64,000 bases of DNA, taken from positions 1-64,000 of the forward strand of contig CACWKS010000009.1 in NCBI GenBank assembly GCA_902761535.1, read 5' to 3'. The notes below the pieces were generated by a model. That model saw only the letters and a list, made by a program, of their open reading frames with translations. It ran no database searches and had not been told where the DNA came from. Both the position numbers and the translations under genes were made by a program. Source of the stretch: an uncultured Pseudomonadota bacterium (GTDB lineage Bacteria; Pseudomonadota; Alphaproteobacteria; RF32; CAG-239). Positions within the stretch are counted from its first letter, which is position 1; each line of letters starts with the position of its first letter. Below are positions 20,001 to 28,167 of this stretch, in pieces.

Positions 20001-22455
20001 TGTGGAGACTTTATTACCGACGATACCAATGGTTGAAACAATAGTAGATAATACAGGTTCGACAATAGGATATATTACGCCGCAAGGAGATGTGGTAAAT
20101 GATAAAGGAGAAAGTATCGGAGAGATAATGCAGGACGGTAAATTTATTGATTTGCAAGGAGAAGAGATAGGCCGCATTAATTCTCAAAATCAATTAGTGG
20201 ACAGCACAGGAAAAGTAATTGGCTTAAAGAGCAGAGTAGTAACATCGTTGCCGGTATCGCGTGAAGCTGAAGCCATAGTAGATAATATGGGAGAGACTTT
20301 AGGATATATCTCCGAAGAAGGAATATTGATAAACAATCAAGGGGAAGTAGTCGGGCAAATAAATGCTGATAATCAAGTAACAAACGAATATGGTGAAAAG
20401 ATTGGCAAAATAAATGAGCAAGGAAATGTTATAAATGAACAAGGTGAGGTTATCGGAAGAAAAGAGAGTATAGAAACTTTGTTGCCGACGATACCGATGG
20501 TTGAAACAATAGTAGATGCTTCAGGTAAAAAGATAGGACATGTAACAAGCAAGGGAATAATAATAGATGAACAAGGTCAGGTAACCGGAAAAATAGATTC
20601 ATCTGGCAAGGTTACCGATGAGCAAGGAAGTACAATCGGTCAGTTGAATCAGCGTAATGAAATAGTTGATGGCCAAGGCAAAGTTGTAGCTCGCAAAAAT
20701 AAAACCAAAACAACTTTATCAGCAGCTAAAGGTATAGGTGCATTGTTTGACAAACTTGGTAAGCTTATAGGGTATCTGACACCTGATGGTAAACTTATTG
20801 ATGAAGATATGGAAGTTTTGGGTGAAGTAAGTTCTGATGGTAAAATTATTAGTGCTGATGGCGAAATGGTAGGACGTATTAATTCTCGGAATGAAATAGT
20901 TGATAATCAAGGTAAAAAAATCGGGCGTAAAGGCCGAATATCTGCTAATAGCAAAATAATGAAAATGATACAGCAAAGCCAAAATCAATCAAATCCGATA
21001 GATCCTTTTACTATTCCTGTAAAACCCCAAGAGAATATTTCAGATATAATTATTACCGGTGATGATTATATAAAATCGTTAAATATAGCACTCACATCTG
21101 ACGGCAAATTTTTAGGTGACATATTACCCAGCGGAGAAGTTAAGGATGATAATGACAAAGTTGTCGGTTATCTTATGCCCGATAATACAGTTATTGATGG
21201 TAACGGTAACACAATAGGTGTTAAACAATCTTCTGGAGAAGATACAAAACCTATAGTTGAAAAACCATCAGGAGAAGTATTTATTCCTAGCGTTCCTAAT
21301 GCATATAGAAATGACGCTGTACCTAATATTGGTCCCGGAGGAGGTACCGGTCCTGGAGAGCGTTATGATCCAGTACGTCGAGCAGCATTAAATAGAGCTA
21401 TGCAACAAAGACGTGCCAACATAAGACCGGGTAGTGTAAAGAGTAAGATAAATGAATCTTCTTTTACCGGATATGAAAAGTTAAATACAACAAAATCTAC
21501 ATGGAAAATAGATTTAAGTAACATTATTTTGTCAGGTAAACCTATTCCGGCCGTAATAGCTAGAGCTATAGATACAAATCATCCTGCACCGGTAGTTGCT
21601 TATGTTGAACGTAATGTTTATGCTGAAGAGGGAAGAAATGTTATTATTCCTGCTGGTTCAAGAGTGCAGGGCCAATTCGGTAGTATTAGTGGTCCTACTG
21701 AGGCAACCTCAAATTCCGCTCGAGTGCAGATTTCATGGAATCGTTTAATCAGACCCGACGGATCAATGTTTGATTTAGGTGGTGCTTCAACTGCTGATGC
21801 TCAAGGACGTATAGGTGCGTTGGGCTATGTCGATCAACAATTATTAAAGAAATATACTTTACCGGCTCTTACAACGGTTCTTAGCTCAACAGCTGCATAC
21901 GTCATGGCAACAGATGATAATAGTAGCGGAAGCGTAGAAACTTCTAAACAGGAATCGGCAAATGATGCTCGAAGGAATTTTCTTGATAATATGCAGAATA
22001 TATTTGATCAAATTTTGACGGATAAAACCAACGTAAAAGCTGTGACTTATGTTCCTAACGGAACAAGAATTATTATTTATACTCAAAGAGATTTAGAAAT
22101 ACGCACTCCTGACAACGCTAATGAAGAAAATAACGAAGATGGAAATTTCCATGGGCTGATAGATAAAGATGTTACTCAAACTTCAGCTAATGTTCCGCCA
22201 GGAACTAAAACTTATGGTCCTGGAGGTCCTAGCAGTACTCTGAGTGGTGATACAGGAGGTCAAGTTGTCTATAATCCTGATTCGCTTAACCTTAAACCGT
22301 CAGGCACAACCCCGCTCATTTCTAACGGTACATCGGCAAAAAGAACGCCACCTCCGCCTCCGCCGATGTATGGTGCAAATAACAATAGCCAAAATACTGA
22401 AACTGGCAATACAAACTCTTCAAATAATGACAACAGCGTGCCGGCACTATTTTAG
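17044..22455 (+). CDS. virB10: giant exported repeat protein with C-terminal VirB10/TrbI domain
   Basis: 1803 residues. A signal peptide (residues 1-30, ending NVSA) is followed by about 75 copies of a 17-residue GxxIGxV-type repeat (about 35-1400). The VirB10/TrbI channel domain covers about 1485-1690: GKPIPAVIARAID, NVIIPAGSRVQGQ, then VTYVPNGTRIIIYTQRDLE. The tail contains a run of prolines. Classical VirB10 has an N-terminal inner-membrane helix and a Pro-rich stretch just after it. Here the N-terminus looks like a cleavable signal, and the Pro-run is at the far end. The start at 17044 has AGGAGG at 17031-17036; the earlier in-frame ATG lacks a signal. DotG of Legionella also pairs repeats with a VirB10 domain, so a long repeat stalk has precedent. 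The inner-membrane part seems to be supplied by the preceding gene. Confidence 0.83.
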   Translation: MKKISLFRFVVATLTSVISIYSFNNVSAQEITAINFQGEILGKVISDGKVVSMENKVLGNVTADSFILDNKGNIIGGVVPQGVAIGNDAKVLGKVSGDGIIRSAAGQIMGKALPSGLVVNDYFDIVGQIIFPGLVYDDEGKIAGRVTGDGSYSDLSGKQKGIITPDGYAYRKENKDYILDGRLISSRMVVSTGGNFIGSVVPGGQVTDFNSEVLGYIKANEYVYDNQNSIIGKLVNTGYAINENGEELGIVSYNGVVIKEGKSIGKIRADGRIVGNTGSVIGSELPFTGVAADMQGNYLGYMNVNGQIAKGSSVIGKVGSRGFVFDKDGDVKGKIVKTGPIYNYQGEQVGHAVSNGSVINLDGTTIGYMIGETAYNLSGEIIGNVLNNQIIFTNTGSYVGMCGISSQFNYKGDKLKISPLGYVWNSKGDIIGRTLHNSSFYTAAGTLYAYMNLSGQALRADGGDTEKIIGNGMTLNIQDNITAQTINIQTAVNYEGIMVGVPNQHNALLNKNMKQIGKVLPDSSVSSFGGTNYMPKIGQAYQENIAVKFNGDFLGHIDVSGNVIGHDGVKVGYLVERGLVSNNGGSIVGMVINYSGASNDKCELLGVTTQQGTVFNARGVFVGKILGDNSVIGSSGIVLGKMSRQLPLINFSGKIIGYSDYQGIAYNLKGERLGCIDSQGRLYDASKEWIGGLVSYDSFIDFNGKIKGFALFDGTIIDDKNSISAYQQPDGNINSNSGIPQGMLMHYKVAFDLNNRFMGYVDSQGKVLDSRHKGIGRVDFDGNVYSGKDLMGYALNNMYVYGNNGQVLGVISPSGEVADFNNHNLGMLDKGFVIANNEVIARGERDYNIRDNQKLVLGELLFNGNVINKKGKVIGSINNEGQVIDSAGSVIAQATPLQYYRKSLIKPSPSSHQDKSREVEAIVNNMGETIGYISEGGVLINNQGKVVGQINADNEVTNEQGKKIGKINEQGNVINEQGEVVGRKESVETLLPTIPMVETIVDNTGSTIGYITPQGDVVNDKGESIGEIMQDGKFIDLQGEEIGRINSQNQLVDSTGKVIGLKSRVVTSLPVSREAEAIVDNMGETLGYISEEGILINNQGEVVGQINADNQVTNEYGEKIGKINEQGNVINEQGEVIGRKESIETLLPTIPMVETIVDASGKKIGHVTSKGIIIDEQGQVTGKIDSSGKVTDEQGSTIGQLNQRNEIVDGQGKVVARKNKTKTTLSAAKGIGALFDKLGKLIGYLTPDGKLIDEDMEVLGEVSSDGKIISADGEMVGRINSRNEIVDNQGKKIGRKGRISANSKIMKMIQQSQNQSNPIDPFTIPVKPQENISDIIITGDDYIKSLNIALTSDGKFLGDILPSGEVKDDNDKVVGYLMPDNTVIDGNGNTIGVKQSSGEDTKPIVEKPSGEVFIPSVPNAYRNDAVPNIGPGGGTGPGERYDPVRRAALNRAMQQRRANIRPGSVKSKINESSFTGYEKLNTTKSTWKIDLSNIILSGKPIPAVIARAIDTNHPAPVVAYVERNVYAEEGRNVIIPAGSRVQGQFGSISGPTEATSNSARVQISWNRLIRPDGSMFDLGGASTADAQGRIGALGYVDQQLLKKYTLPALTTVLSSTAAYVMATDDNSSGSVETSKQESANDARRNFLDNMQNIFDQILTDKTNVKAVTYVPNGTRIIIYTQRDLEIRTPDNANEENNEDGNFHGLIDKDVTQTSANVPPGTKTYGPGGPSSTLSGDTGGQVVYNPDSLNLKPSGTTPLISNGTSAKRTPPPPPPMYGANNNSQNTETGNTNSSNNDNSVPALF
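19792..20049 (+). repeat. long direct repeat in the virB10 stalk, copy 1
   Basis: This 258-bp segment is repeated at 20260-20517, exactly 468 bp (156 codons) downstream, with only scattered substitutions. Most other 17-residue units in the protein are far more diverged, so this is a recent in-frame duplication of a block of repeats. Confidence 0.8.
20260..20517 (+). repeat. long direct repeat in the virB10 stalk, copy 2
   Basis: Second copy of the segment at 19792-20049, same frame and length. Recombination between the copies would remove or add 156 residues without breaking the frame. Confidence 0.8.
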
Positions 22456-22465
22456 GGAGAAAAAT

Positions 22466-23434
22466 ATGAGTTTTACCGTTCTTGAATCAATTTTAAGACC
22501 TTTGGCATACTGGTATAATCAGGATGGGATAGAAGAGGTTGCCATTAACCATGCCGGAGAAGTTTGGCTGCGTTTGCGAGGAAAGAGAGCCTATCCTTGG
22601 GTGGCATATAAAGATGAAAAGTTGTCAAAAGAATATTTGGTTGATTTACTTTATATTATTGCCAATACCTATGAATTACAATTTGATCCGGTTCAAGGAA
22701 ATCCGGTTGTCTATGCTACAATTCCGGGCGAACATCGTTTTTCTGCCATTTGCGGAAAGAATGTTATGTATGATAATCGCGATTTGACGGGCGGCATTGC
22801 TCTAACTATTCGTGTTCACGCAGATGATGTCGCCTTTGGACTAGGCGATTACGGACTTATGCAAGGTGGAAAACTTCACAAAGTAAATCCCTTGAAAGAT
22901 ATCAAAGAACCGCAAGACCCATATGAGAGATTGCTTTTGAGCATAAAACGTGGTGACCACATTCTTGTATCCGGTGCAACTTCTACCGGTAAAACGACAT
23001 TCTTAAATAACTTATTAAAAATTATTGATATTAATAAACGTATTTTAACTATTGAGGATACCAGAGAACTTATTGTCCCGCATCCTAATCGGGTACATAT
23101 AACCATGTCACGTACCGAACAAACCAATGCTTTTGATTATGCAAAGGTAATAGACTTGGTTGTTCGTTTTACTCCCGATGCAATTATCGGAGGCGAAATT
23201 TCGACATCTAATGCCGGTGCCATTTGGGAACTTATGGGATCAGGTCATGATAACTGTTTGGCAACCATCCATGCTGAAAGTTCCGAAGCGGCATACCAAG
23301 CATTCACCGATCGTATTTTGCATACTTATCCTACTATTGATCGTAAAAAAACCATTGAAGAAATGCATCAAAAATTGCGCGTGGTTCAAATAAATCGTGA
23401 TGGAAATTTACGTGCTGTCACCGAAATTACCTAA
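22466..23434 (+). CDS. virB11: VirB11-family T4SS ATPase
   Basis: VirB11 is a hexameric traffic ATPase on the cytoplasmic face of the T4SS. The 322-residue protein has an N-terminal domain and a RecA-like domain with Walker A GATSTGKTT (about 170-178). An Asp box (LTIEDTREL), Walker B region (DAIIGGEIS) and His box (CLATIHAESS) follow. In most family members the Glu of Walker B is followed by hydrophobic-Arg (GE-x-R); here the Arg position is Ser. The start at 22466 has GGGAGA upstream and lies 10 bp after virB10. Order VirB7-8-9-10-11 is as in classical virB operons. Confidence 0.92.
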   Translation: MSFTVLESILRPLAYWYNQDGIEEVAINHAGEVWLRLRGKRAYPWVAYKDEKLSKEYLVDLLYIIANTYELQFDPVQGNPVVYATIPGEHRFSAICGKNVMYDNRDLTGGIALTIRVHADDVAFGLGDYGLMQGGKLHKVNPLKDIKEPQDPYERLLLSIKRGDHILVSGATSTGKTTFLNNLLKIIDINKRILTIEDTRELIVPHPNRVHITMSRTEQTNAFDYAKVIDLVVRFTPDAIIGGEISTSNAGAIWELMGSGHDNCLATIHAESSEAAYQAFTDRILHTYPTIDRKKTIEEMHQKLRVVQINRDGNLRAVTEIT

Positions 23435-23527
23435 ATTTTGCAATATATAGTTTTTGTTAACAATAAATTTACAAGCATCAAAGTATAATGACCTGATTAT
23501 AGGTTAATTAAGAGATGTTGATGGGTT

Positions 23528-25516
23528 ATGGCGCAAGATGATGAAATAAATGAGGCTCGCCGCAAGGCTATGCGCAATGGCGAAGAAGATCCTGTCGTTG
23601 TTGCACAGCGCTATCTTAATATTTATCGCCAAATGCACATATTTCCTCCCGAGCGAAAAGAAGCTTTTGATAAAATGCTGATAGAAATTCCGGCAAATAT
23701 ACGCAGCATTCTTGGCTCTTTGCCCGGAGGGTTGATGCTTCAAGATTATATTGGTGATTTAATCGAAAAGCAAGGTGGAAAACCGATATCTTCGGATACT
23801 CAAGCACCATCTTCAAAGCCGATTCTCGAAACTGTATTGGAACAGAAAAATACAGCAACGGATTCAACACCTGTTCAACCGGTTATTACACAACCGACAC
23901 CGATAATTCAGGGAGGTAATGTCGAAATATCTCTAGGTAAAGATTTTGCCGAACAATTTGCCGGTGCTTTTGATGCATTATTAAAAAAACAAAGCGATTT
24001 ACATAATGAAAGTATTGAAAAAATAGGTGCCGATTTAAGTCGTGGACAGCAAGAACTTGCACAATATATTGCTAAAAATCAAGAAAATGAACAAAAGATT
24101 TTTGCATTAATAACTAAAGCATTGGAACAACATCAAATACCAAATCAACCGGCAATTAGCGGAGATGAGCTTAATACTGATCAATCTTTGGCTGTCCAAC
24201 AACTTATTGATGGTCAAAAAGAAATAAACTTACGTCTTAATAAAATGGAATCAACTTCGCTAAATCATAGTAACGAAAACAATCAGGAATTAATTAATGC
24301 TTTGATAAAATCAAATACTGAAGCTATGCAGAAATTTGCCGCCATGCAGCAATCATCAACCTCGTTAAATCAAGCGACCAATTCTGTTTCGCTTCCTGAT
24401 AATACTGAGCATATAATAAATCTTATAGAACAATCGCAAGCACGCCTTATTGAAGGTGTCGTTGAACGCGTGATGCAAAACAATTTGGCACAAGGGCAAA
24501 GTCAAACGGCCAACAATGCCAACAATATTCAAATTAATACTCCGGATACTTCTGCACAAACATTAATGTTGGTAAATAAAATAGCCGACTTACAAACGGC
24601 TAATGAAAAAAATATGGAAAGTGCTATCGAACGATTAATCAAAGCTCAAAAAGAAATCTATGCAACAATTGATAATAATCGCAGTCAGGAAATTGCAGAA
24701 GCTATTGTAAAAGGCCTTCAGTCTTCTTCTCTTGTTATAAATAACTATGTACCTGCCGAAAGTACAAAACATTCATCTGATTTTGCAAAAGATGATTTGG
24801 AACAACCTGTGACAGCCGAAAATATTGTTGATGAAATCAAAGCAGATGACGATAATATGGAACCTGATTATACTGAACCTGATTATATCGAGCCGAAACC
24901 TATCGAAACAGTCAAAAAAAAGAAGAAAAAAAAGAAAAAGAAGAAAGAATTTAATTTACCAAATACTGATGTAAAATTTGAGAATAATACACAATATAGT
25001 GAAACAAATAGCGAATTAAGCTATCAAAATAATGATAACAATTATTTCGATAGCAATAAAACAATTATTGATGAAGTTCAAAAAAATGCAGTTGAAAATA
25101 AAATATATGAAAAAGATAATGACGTTAAAAATATAAAATCGAATTCTGCAAATAAACCCATTTCAGATTTAACTGAAAAAAGTTTTATCATACCATCTTT
25201 TGATTCTGATAATGATATCTCGACTAATGAGGTAGAAATTACATCATCAAGCAGTGATTGGGGTTTTAGTGAAACTGAAAATGATGCAATAACCGATGAT
25301 AATACAGCGATTATGAATAACGATGAAAATACCAATTATGATAATGTTGAAACAATCGGTTCTGACAGTTATATCTATATAGATGATTTATCAAATCAAA
25401 CTGATATGCAGAATACCTCACCTGTCGTTTATAATACCGATCATCCTCAAATTAAAGTTATGCCGCAAATTTACGATGATGAAGATGACGATGAAAAAGA
25501 TCCCTACGTAAAATAA
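23528..25516 (+). CDS. soluble coiled-coil protein with polylysine tract
   Basis: No signal peptide or membrane segment, so probably cytoplasmic. The 662-residue protein has an ordered N-terminal ~85 residues (PERKEAFDKML region). A Gln/Asn-rich helical middle with coiled-coil stretches (about 130-420) follows. Residues about 460-475 are almost all Lys, encoded by an A/G run, and the C-terminal ~180 residues are acidic, Asp/Asn-rich and probably disordered. It follows virB11 after a 93-bp gap and precedes other locus genes, so a cytoplasmic role (for example cargo handling or ATPase partner) is conceivable, but I see no family match. Confidence 0.6.
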   Translation: MAQDDEINEARRKAMRNGEEDPVVVAQRYLNIYRQMHIFPPERKEAFDKMLIEIPANIRSILGSLPGGLMLQDYIGDLIEKQGGKPISSDTQAPSSKPILETVLEQKNTATDSTPVQPVITQPTPIIQGGNVEISLGKDFAEQFAGAFDALLKKQSDLHNESIEKIGADLSRGQQELAQYIAKNQENEQKIFALITKALEQHQIPNQPAISGDELNTDQSLAVQQLIDGQKEINLRLNKMESTSLNHSNENNQELINALIKSNTEAMQKFAAMQQSSTSLNQATNSVSLPDNTEHIINLIEQSQARLIEGVVERVMQNNLAQGQSQTANNANNIQINTPDTSAQTLMLVNKIADLQTANEKNMESAIERLIKAQKEIYATIDNNRSQEIAEAIVKGLQSSSLVINNYVPAESTKHSSDFAKDDLEQPVTAENIVDEIKADDDNMEPDYTEPDYIEPKPIETVKKKKKKKKKKKEFNLPNTDVKFENNTQYSETNSELSYQNNDNNYFDSNKTIIDEVQKNAVENKIYEKDNDVKNIKSNSANKPISDLTEKSFIIPSFDSDNDISTNEVEITSSSSDWGFSETENDAITDDNTAIMNNDENTNYDNVETIGSDSYIYIDDLSNQTDMQNTSPVVYNTDHPQIKVMPQIYDDEDDDEKDPYVK

Positions 25517-25606
25517 CGTTAGAAAACATCAAAATAAAAATTTACAAATCATCATAAGCGAATTAAAATTATCACATAGATAATTAAAGCTTTTTAGGAG
25601 AGAAGT

Positions 25607-26164
25607 ATGGAACAAAACAAAGCATTTAGTTCCGGAAAAAACGTCGAAGGTGATACTTGGTACGTCGATAACTATGTTTTACTGAAAAATTATTACGATA
25701 TGACTATCTCTCGTATTGCAGCAAGATGTATCCGTAAAGGCAATATTGCTATCGAAGAATATAAGCATTATGCCTATGTTTTGGATGTCCTCGAAGAAAT
25801 AAATGAAACCGGAGAATATATTGTTGCACACCCTAATTTATATAGTTATGTAGAGAAAAAAATTGCCGGAGGAATCAATGCTCTTAAAAATAATTTACGG
25901 GAATTTAAAACAGAGTTGGAACACAATGCTTCTCCGGATATGATAAAGCAGGATAAAGACGAACTTAATAAAGTTAAGGAAGCACTGGGAGCTATTGATA
26001 AATCTAATGATCCTACTGTCGGTGCAGGAATGTCTGCTGATGAAGTTGTTAATAAACTTCTTAATCAACAAAAAGGTCATCCTCAATCGGTAAACTCTCA
26101 TTTATCGGATCATCAAAATCAACCGCACAATCCCAATCCTAATCCCAACCAATCACAGGGGTAA
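25607..26164 (+). CDS. small soluble helical protein of the T4SS locus
   Basis: 185 residues, no signal peptide. The first ~135 residues look like a compact helical domain (Tyr- and Leu-rich N-terminal part, then a charged helix). The last ~35 are Pro/Asn/Gln/His-rich and disordered. AGGAG precedes the ATG. The stop lies 3 bp from the next start (secretin-like lipoprotein), so the two are probably co-expressed. Family not recognised. Confidence 0.6.
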   Translation: MEQNKAFSSGKNVEGDTWYVDNYVLLKNYYDMTISRIAARCIRKGNIAIEEYKHYAYVLDVLEEINETGEYIVAHPNLYSYVEKKIAGGINALKNNLREFKTELEHNASPDMIKQDKDELNKVKEALGAIDKSNDPTVGAGMSADEVVNKLLNQQKGHPQSVNSHLSDHQNQPHNPNPNPNQSQG

Positions 26165-26167
26165 TCA

Positions 26168-27424
26168 ATGTTAAAAAAATATTCTTTATTGATTTTTGGT
26201 TTGACACTTTTCATCGGCGCATGTGAAGGTCCGGGGAGCTTGGATAATTCTAAACCTAAAAATACTACTCCGGTATATACCGCTAAAGTTGAAAAGAGCA
26301 CTTACCCGCTGATTCGTACTCCTAAAGGAGCCAATCAATTGGATTTGGAAACTCCGATGAGATGCTTTGTAAATTGGGAAACTCAGCAAATGATATCGAG
26401 TGTTCCTTACAATCTTAAGGCTTTTAATTTGGCAAATAATGATGTCAAAGATATGTTGCCCCGTTTTGAAGTTAATGGTTTTTCATTTGCAACCATGCCT
26501 GCAGAAAAAGCATTGTTAAAACTTACTAAAGAAGCAGACATAAAATTAGTTGCAAAAGATGCCCCTTACGCCAGCATATCTGCCGAAAATCTTCATGGCG
26601 ACTTTACCGAGGTAATAGATGTTATCGCTGATGCTGCCGAATTATACTACACTTATAATGCCACCAATAAAACCTTGCGCATATCACGTATGTCTAATTT
26701 TAATCTTTCCGTTCCCAAGTCGCGCCCGATCATGTTAGGTGTCTTGGATGTTTTACGCGGAGCAGGAATTACGGACTTTACGGCTAATTTTGATGATTAT
26801 ACTATCAATTTCAATGCAGACTATGAACTTAAAAATAAGATACTCAATCTTATCAGCTATTTTGAAGAAAATCCGGTGCTGTTAGCTTATGATGTTCGTG
26901 TTTATCATCTTTATCCTTATAATAAAGACGGCATAGAATGGCAGCAAATTATCAAAACATTTGACCTTGGCTCGGTAAAAAGCACAAAATCCGGAGTTTT
27001 AGGTCGTATCTTGACTACTTCTAATGAGATAAATGTTAACTCTTTAACTTCATTCTTGAGCAGACAGGCCAAAGTTGAAATCGCCGGAGAAGGAAAATTT
27101 GTCGTTCCCAATCAATGGTTCTCGCGTTTTGATATAGGTAAATGTATATCTGCTGACTCTGTTTTATCGCAATTATCTATTTTAGCTAAAGCTAATTTTT
27201 CGGCAGGCAACAAACTGTTGTCGCAAATAACGATAGAGGGTTCCGAAGGAGAAATATCGCAATATTCGATTCGTAATCGAATTGGCGAAAATTTCCTTAT
27301 TATAGGTCTGCCGGGAGCAATATTTGATATGAAAAAAGCTCAATCCGAAGTGGCAATAATGATTGTTCCCAGAGTTATTAAAACCGTTAAAACTCCCAGT
27401 GCTTTGACTAAAAGTTTGCAATGA
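26168..27424 (+). CDS. secretin-like lipoprotein (PilN-like)
   Basis: 418 residues with a lipobox (LFIGAC, Cys about residue 19). Residues about 105-165 read like a secretin N-type domain (PAEKALLKLTKEADIKLV, then EVIDVIADAAELYYTYN). The C-terminal end resembles the last strands of secretins (NFLIIGLP, then SEVAIMIVPRVIK). Secretins of R64-type thin pili (PilN) are lipoproteins, but usually about 550 residues, so this is compact. DotD of Dot/Icm systems also has a secretin-like N domain, so an outer-membrane lipoprotein of a T4SS is the alternative. The prepilin-like gene at 33085 makes a pilus link plausible. It is followed after 19 bp by another gene of the locus. Confidence 0.65.
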   Translation: MLKKYSLLIFGLTLFIGACEGPGSLDNSKPKNTTPVYTAKVEKSTYPLIRTPKGANQLDLETPMRCFVNWETQQMISSVPYNLKAFNLANNDVKDMLPRFEVNGFSFATMPAEKALLKLTKEADIKLVAKDAPYASISAENLHGDFTEVIDVIADAAELYYTYNATNKTLRISRMSNFNLSVPKSRPIMLGVLDVLRGAGITDFTANFDDYTINFNADYELKNKILNLISYFEENPVLLAYDVRVYHLYPYNKDGIEWQQIIKTFDLGSVKSTKSGVLGRILTTSNEINVNSLTSFLSRQAKVEIAGEGKFVVPNQWFSRFDIGKCISADSVLSQLSILAKANFSAGNKLLSQITIEGSEGEISQYSIRNRIGENFLIIGLPGAIFDMKKAQSEVAIMIVPRVIKTVKTPSALTKSLQ

Positions 27425-27443
27425 AATTTAAAGAGGTGAAATT

Positions 27444-28094
27444 ATGGAAAATGGGCCGATATTAAAAAAGGTCAGACGACCGATTAACCGATCAATTCCG
27501 GTGTCTTCATCTGAACCGGCAAAAAATACTGAACAAGCACCTGCTGTGAGTAATGCCAATAAGATAAATTCGGACACGACTTCTAAAGATATTTCTTTAC
27601 CTTCGGATACTCCTGTTGTTTCGCAGCATCTTTCAGTAGAAAAAAATTCTCAACAATATAATGAAAATTATTATGATAATCAGCGCTATGGTGAAGAATA
27701 TTTTGATGACGATATTTCTGAAAACAGCAAAGGCATTAATATAAGTGTTAAAATTTTTGTTCTTGTACTGGCAATATCTTTGTTGGCCGGATTATTTATG
27801 GGGCGTTTTTTATTTGGTGGACAACAAGTTACGCAAAATGGTCTGCAAGGTGTTGTAATTAATTCCGAAGTTCCTCGCGGGCGAGCTCGTTGCGGAGTTG
27901 CCGATCGTAATCAAGGATGTGTTATTTATATTATGAATTCACAACGGCAAAATGTTCGCGCCAAAGATTTTTACGATTTGGCAGCTCAAATGACCGGACG
28001 TCAAAAGTTTATGATTGAAACCGGTAACATGCGCTATGCTAATGTCGAAATACGTCCGGGTGATATAGCCCAAATCAATATTCCGCCATTGTAA
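27444..28094 (+). CDS. single-span membrane protein with conserved-looking periplasmic domain
   Basis: 216 residues: a disordered cytoplasmic part (about 1-95), one transmembrane helix (about 99-127), then a periplasmic ~90 residues. That domain contains two cysteines about 9 apart (RCGVADRNQGC) and ends with a short beta-rich stretch (PGDIAQINIPPL). The layout recalls DotF/TraP-type bitopic proteins of IncI/Dot systems, but I cannot claim homology. GAGGTG precedes the ATG. It is the last gene of the secretion block. Confidence 0.55.
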   Translation: MENGPILKKVRRPINRSIPVSSSEPAKNTEQAPAVSNANKINSDTTSKDISLPSDTPVVSQHLSVEKNSQQYNENYYDNQRYGEEYFDDDISENSKGINISVKIFVLVLAISLLAGLFMGRFLFGGQQVTQNGLQGVVINSEVPRGRARCGVADRNQGCVIYIMNSQRQNVRAKDFYDLAAQMTGRQKFMIETGNMRYANVEIRPGDIAQINIPPL

Positions 28095-28167
28095 TGTGGT
28101 TTACATTTTTCTGCTTGCAACAATTTTATTTAAAACATATATTGGCAGAAAATTGTTGGATAATAAA

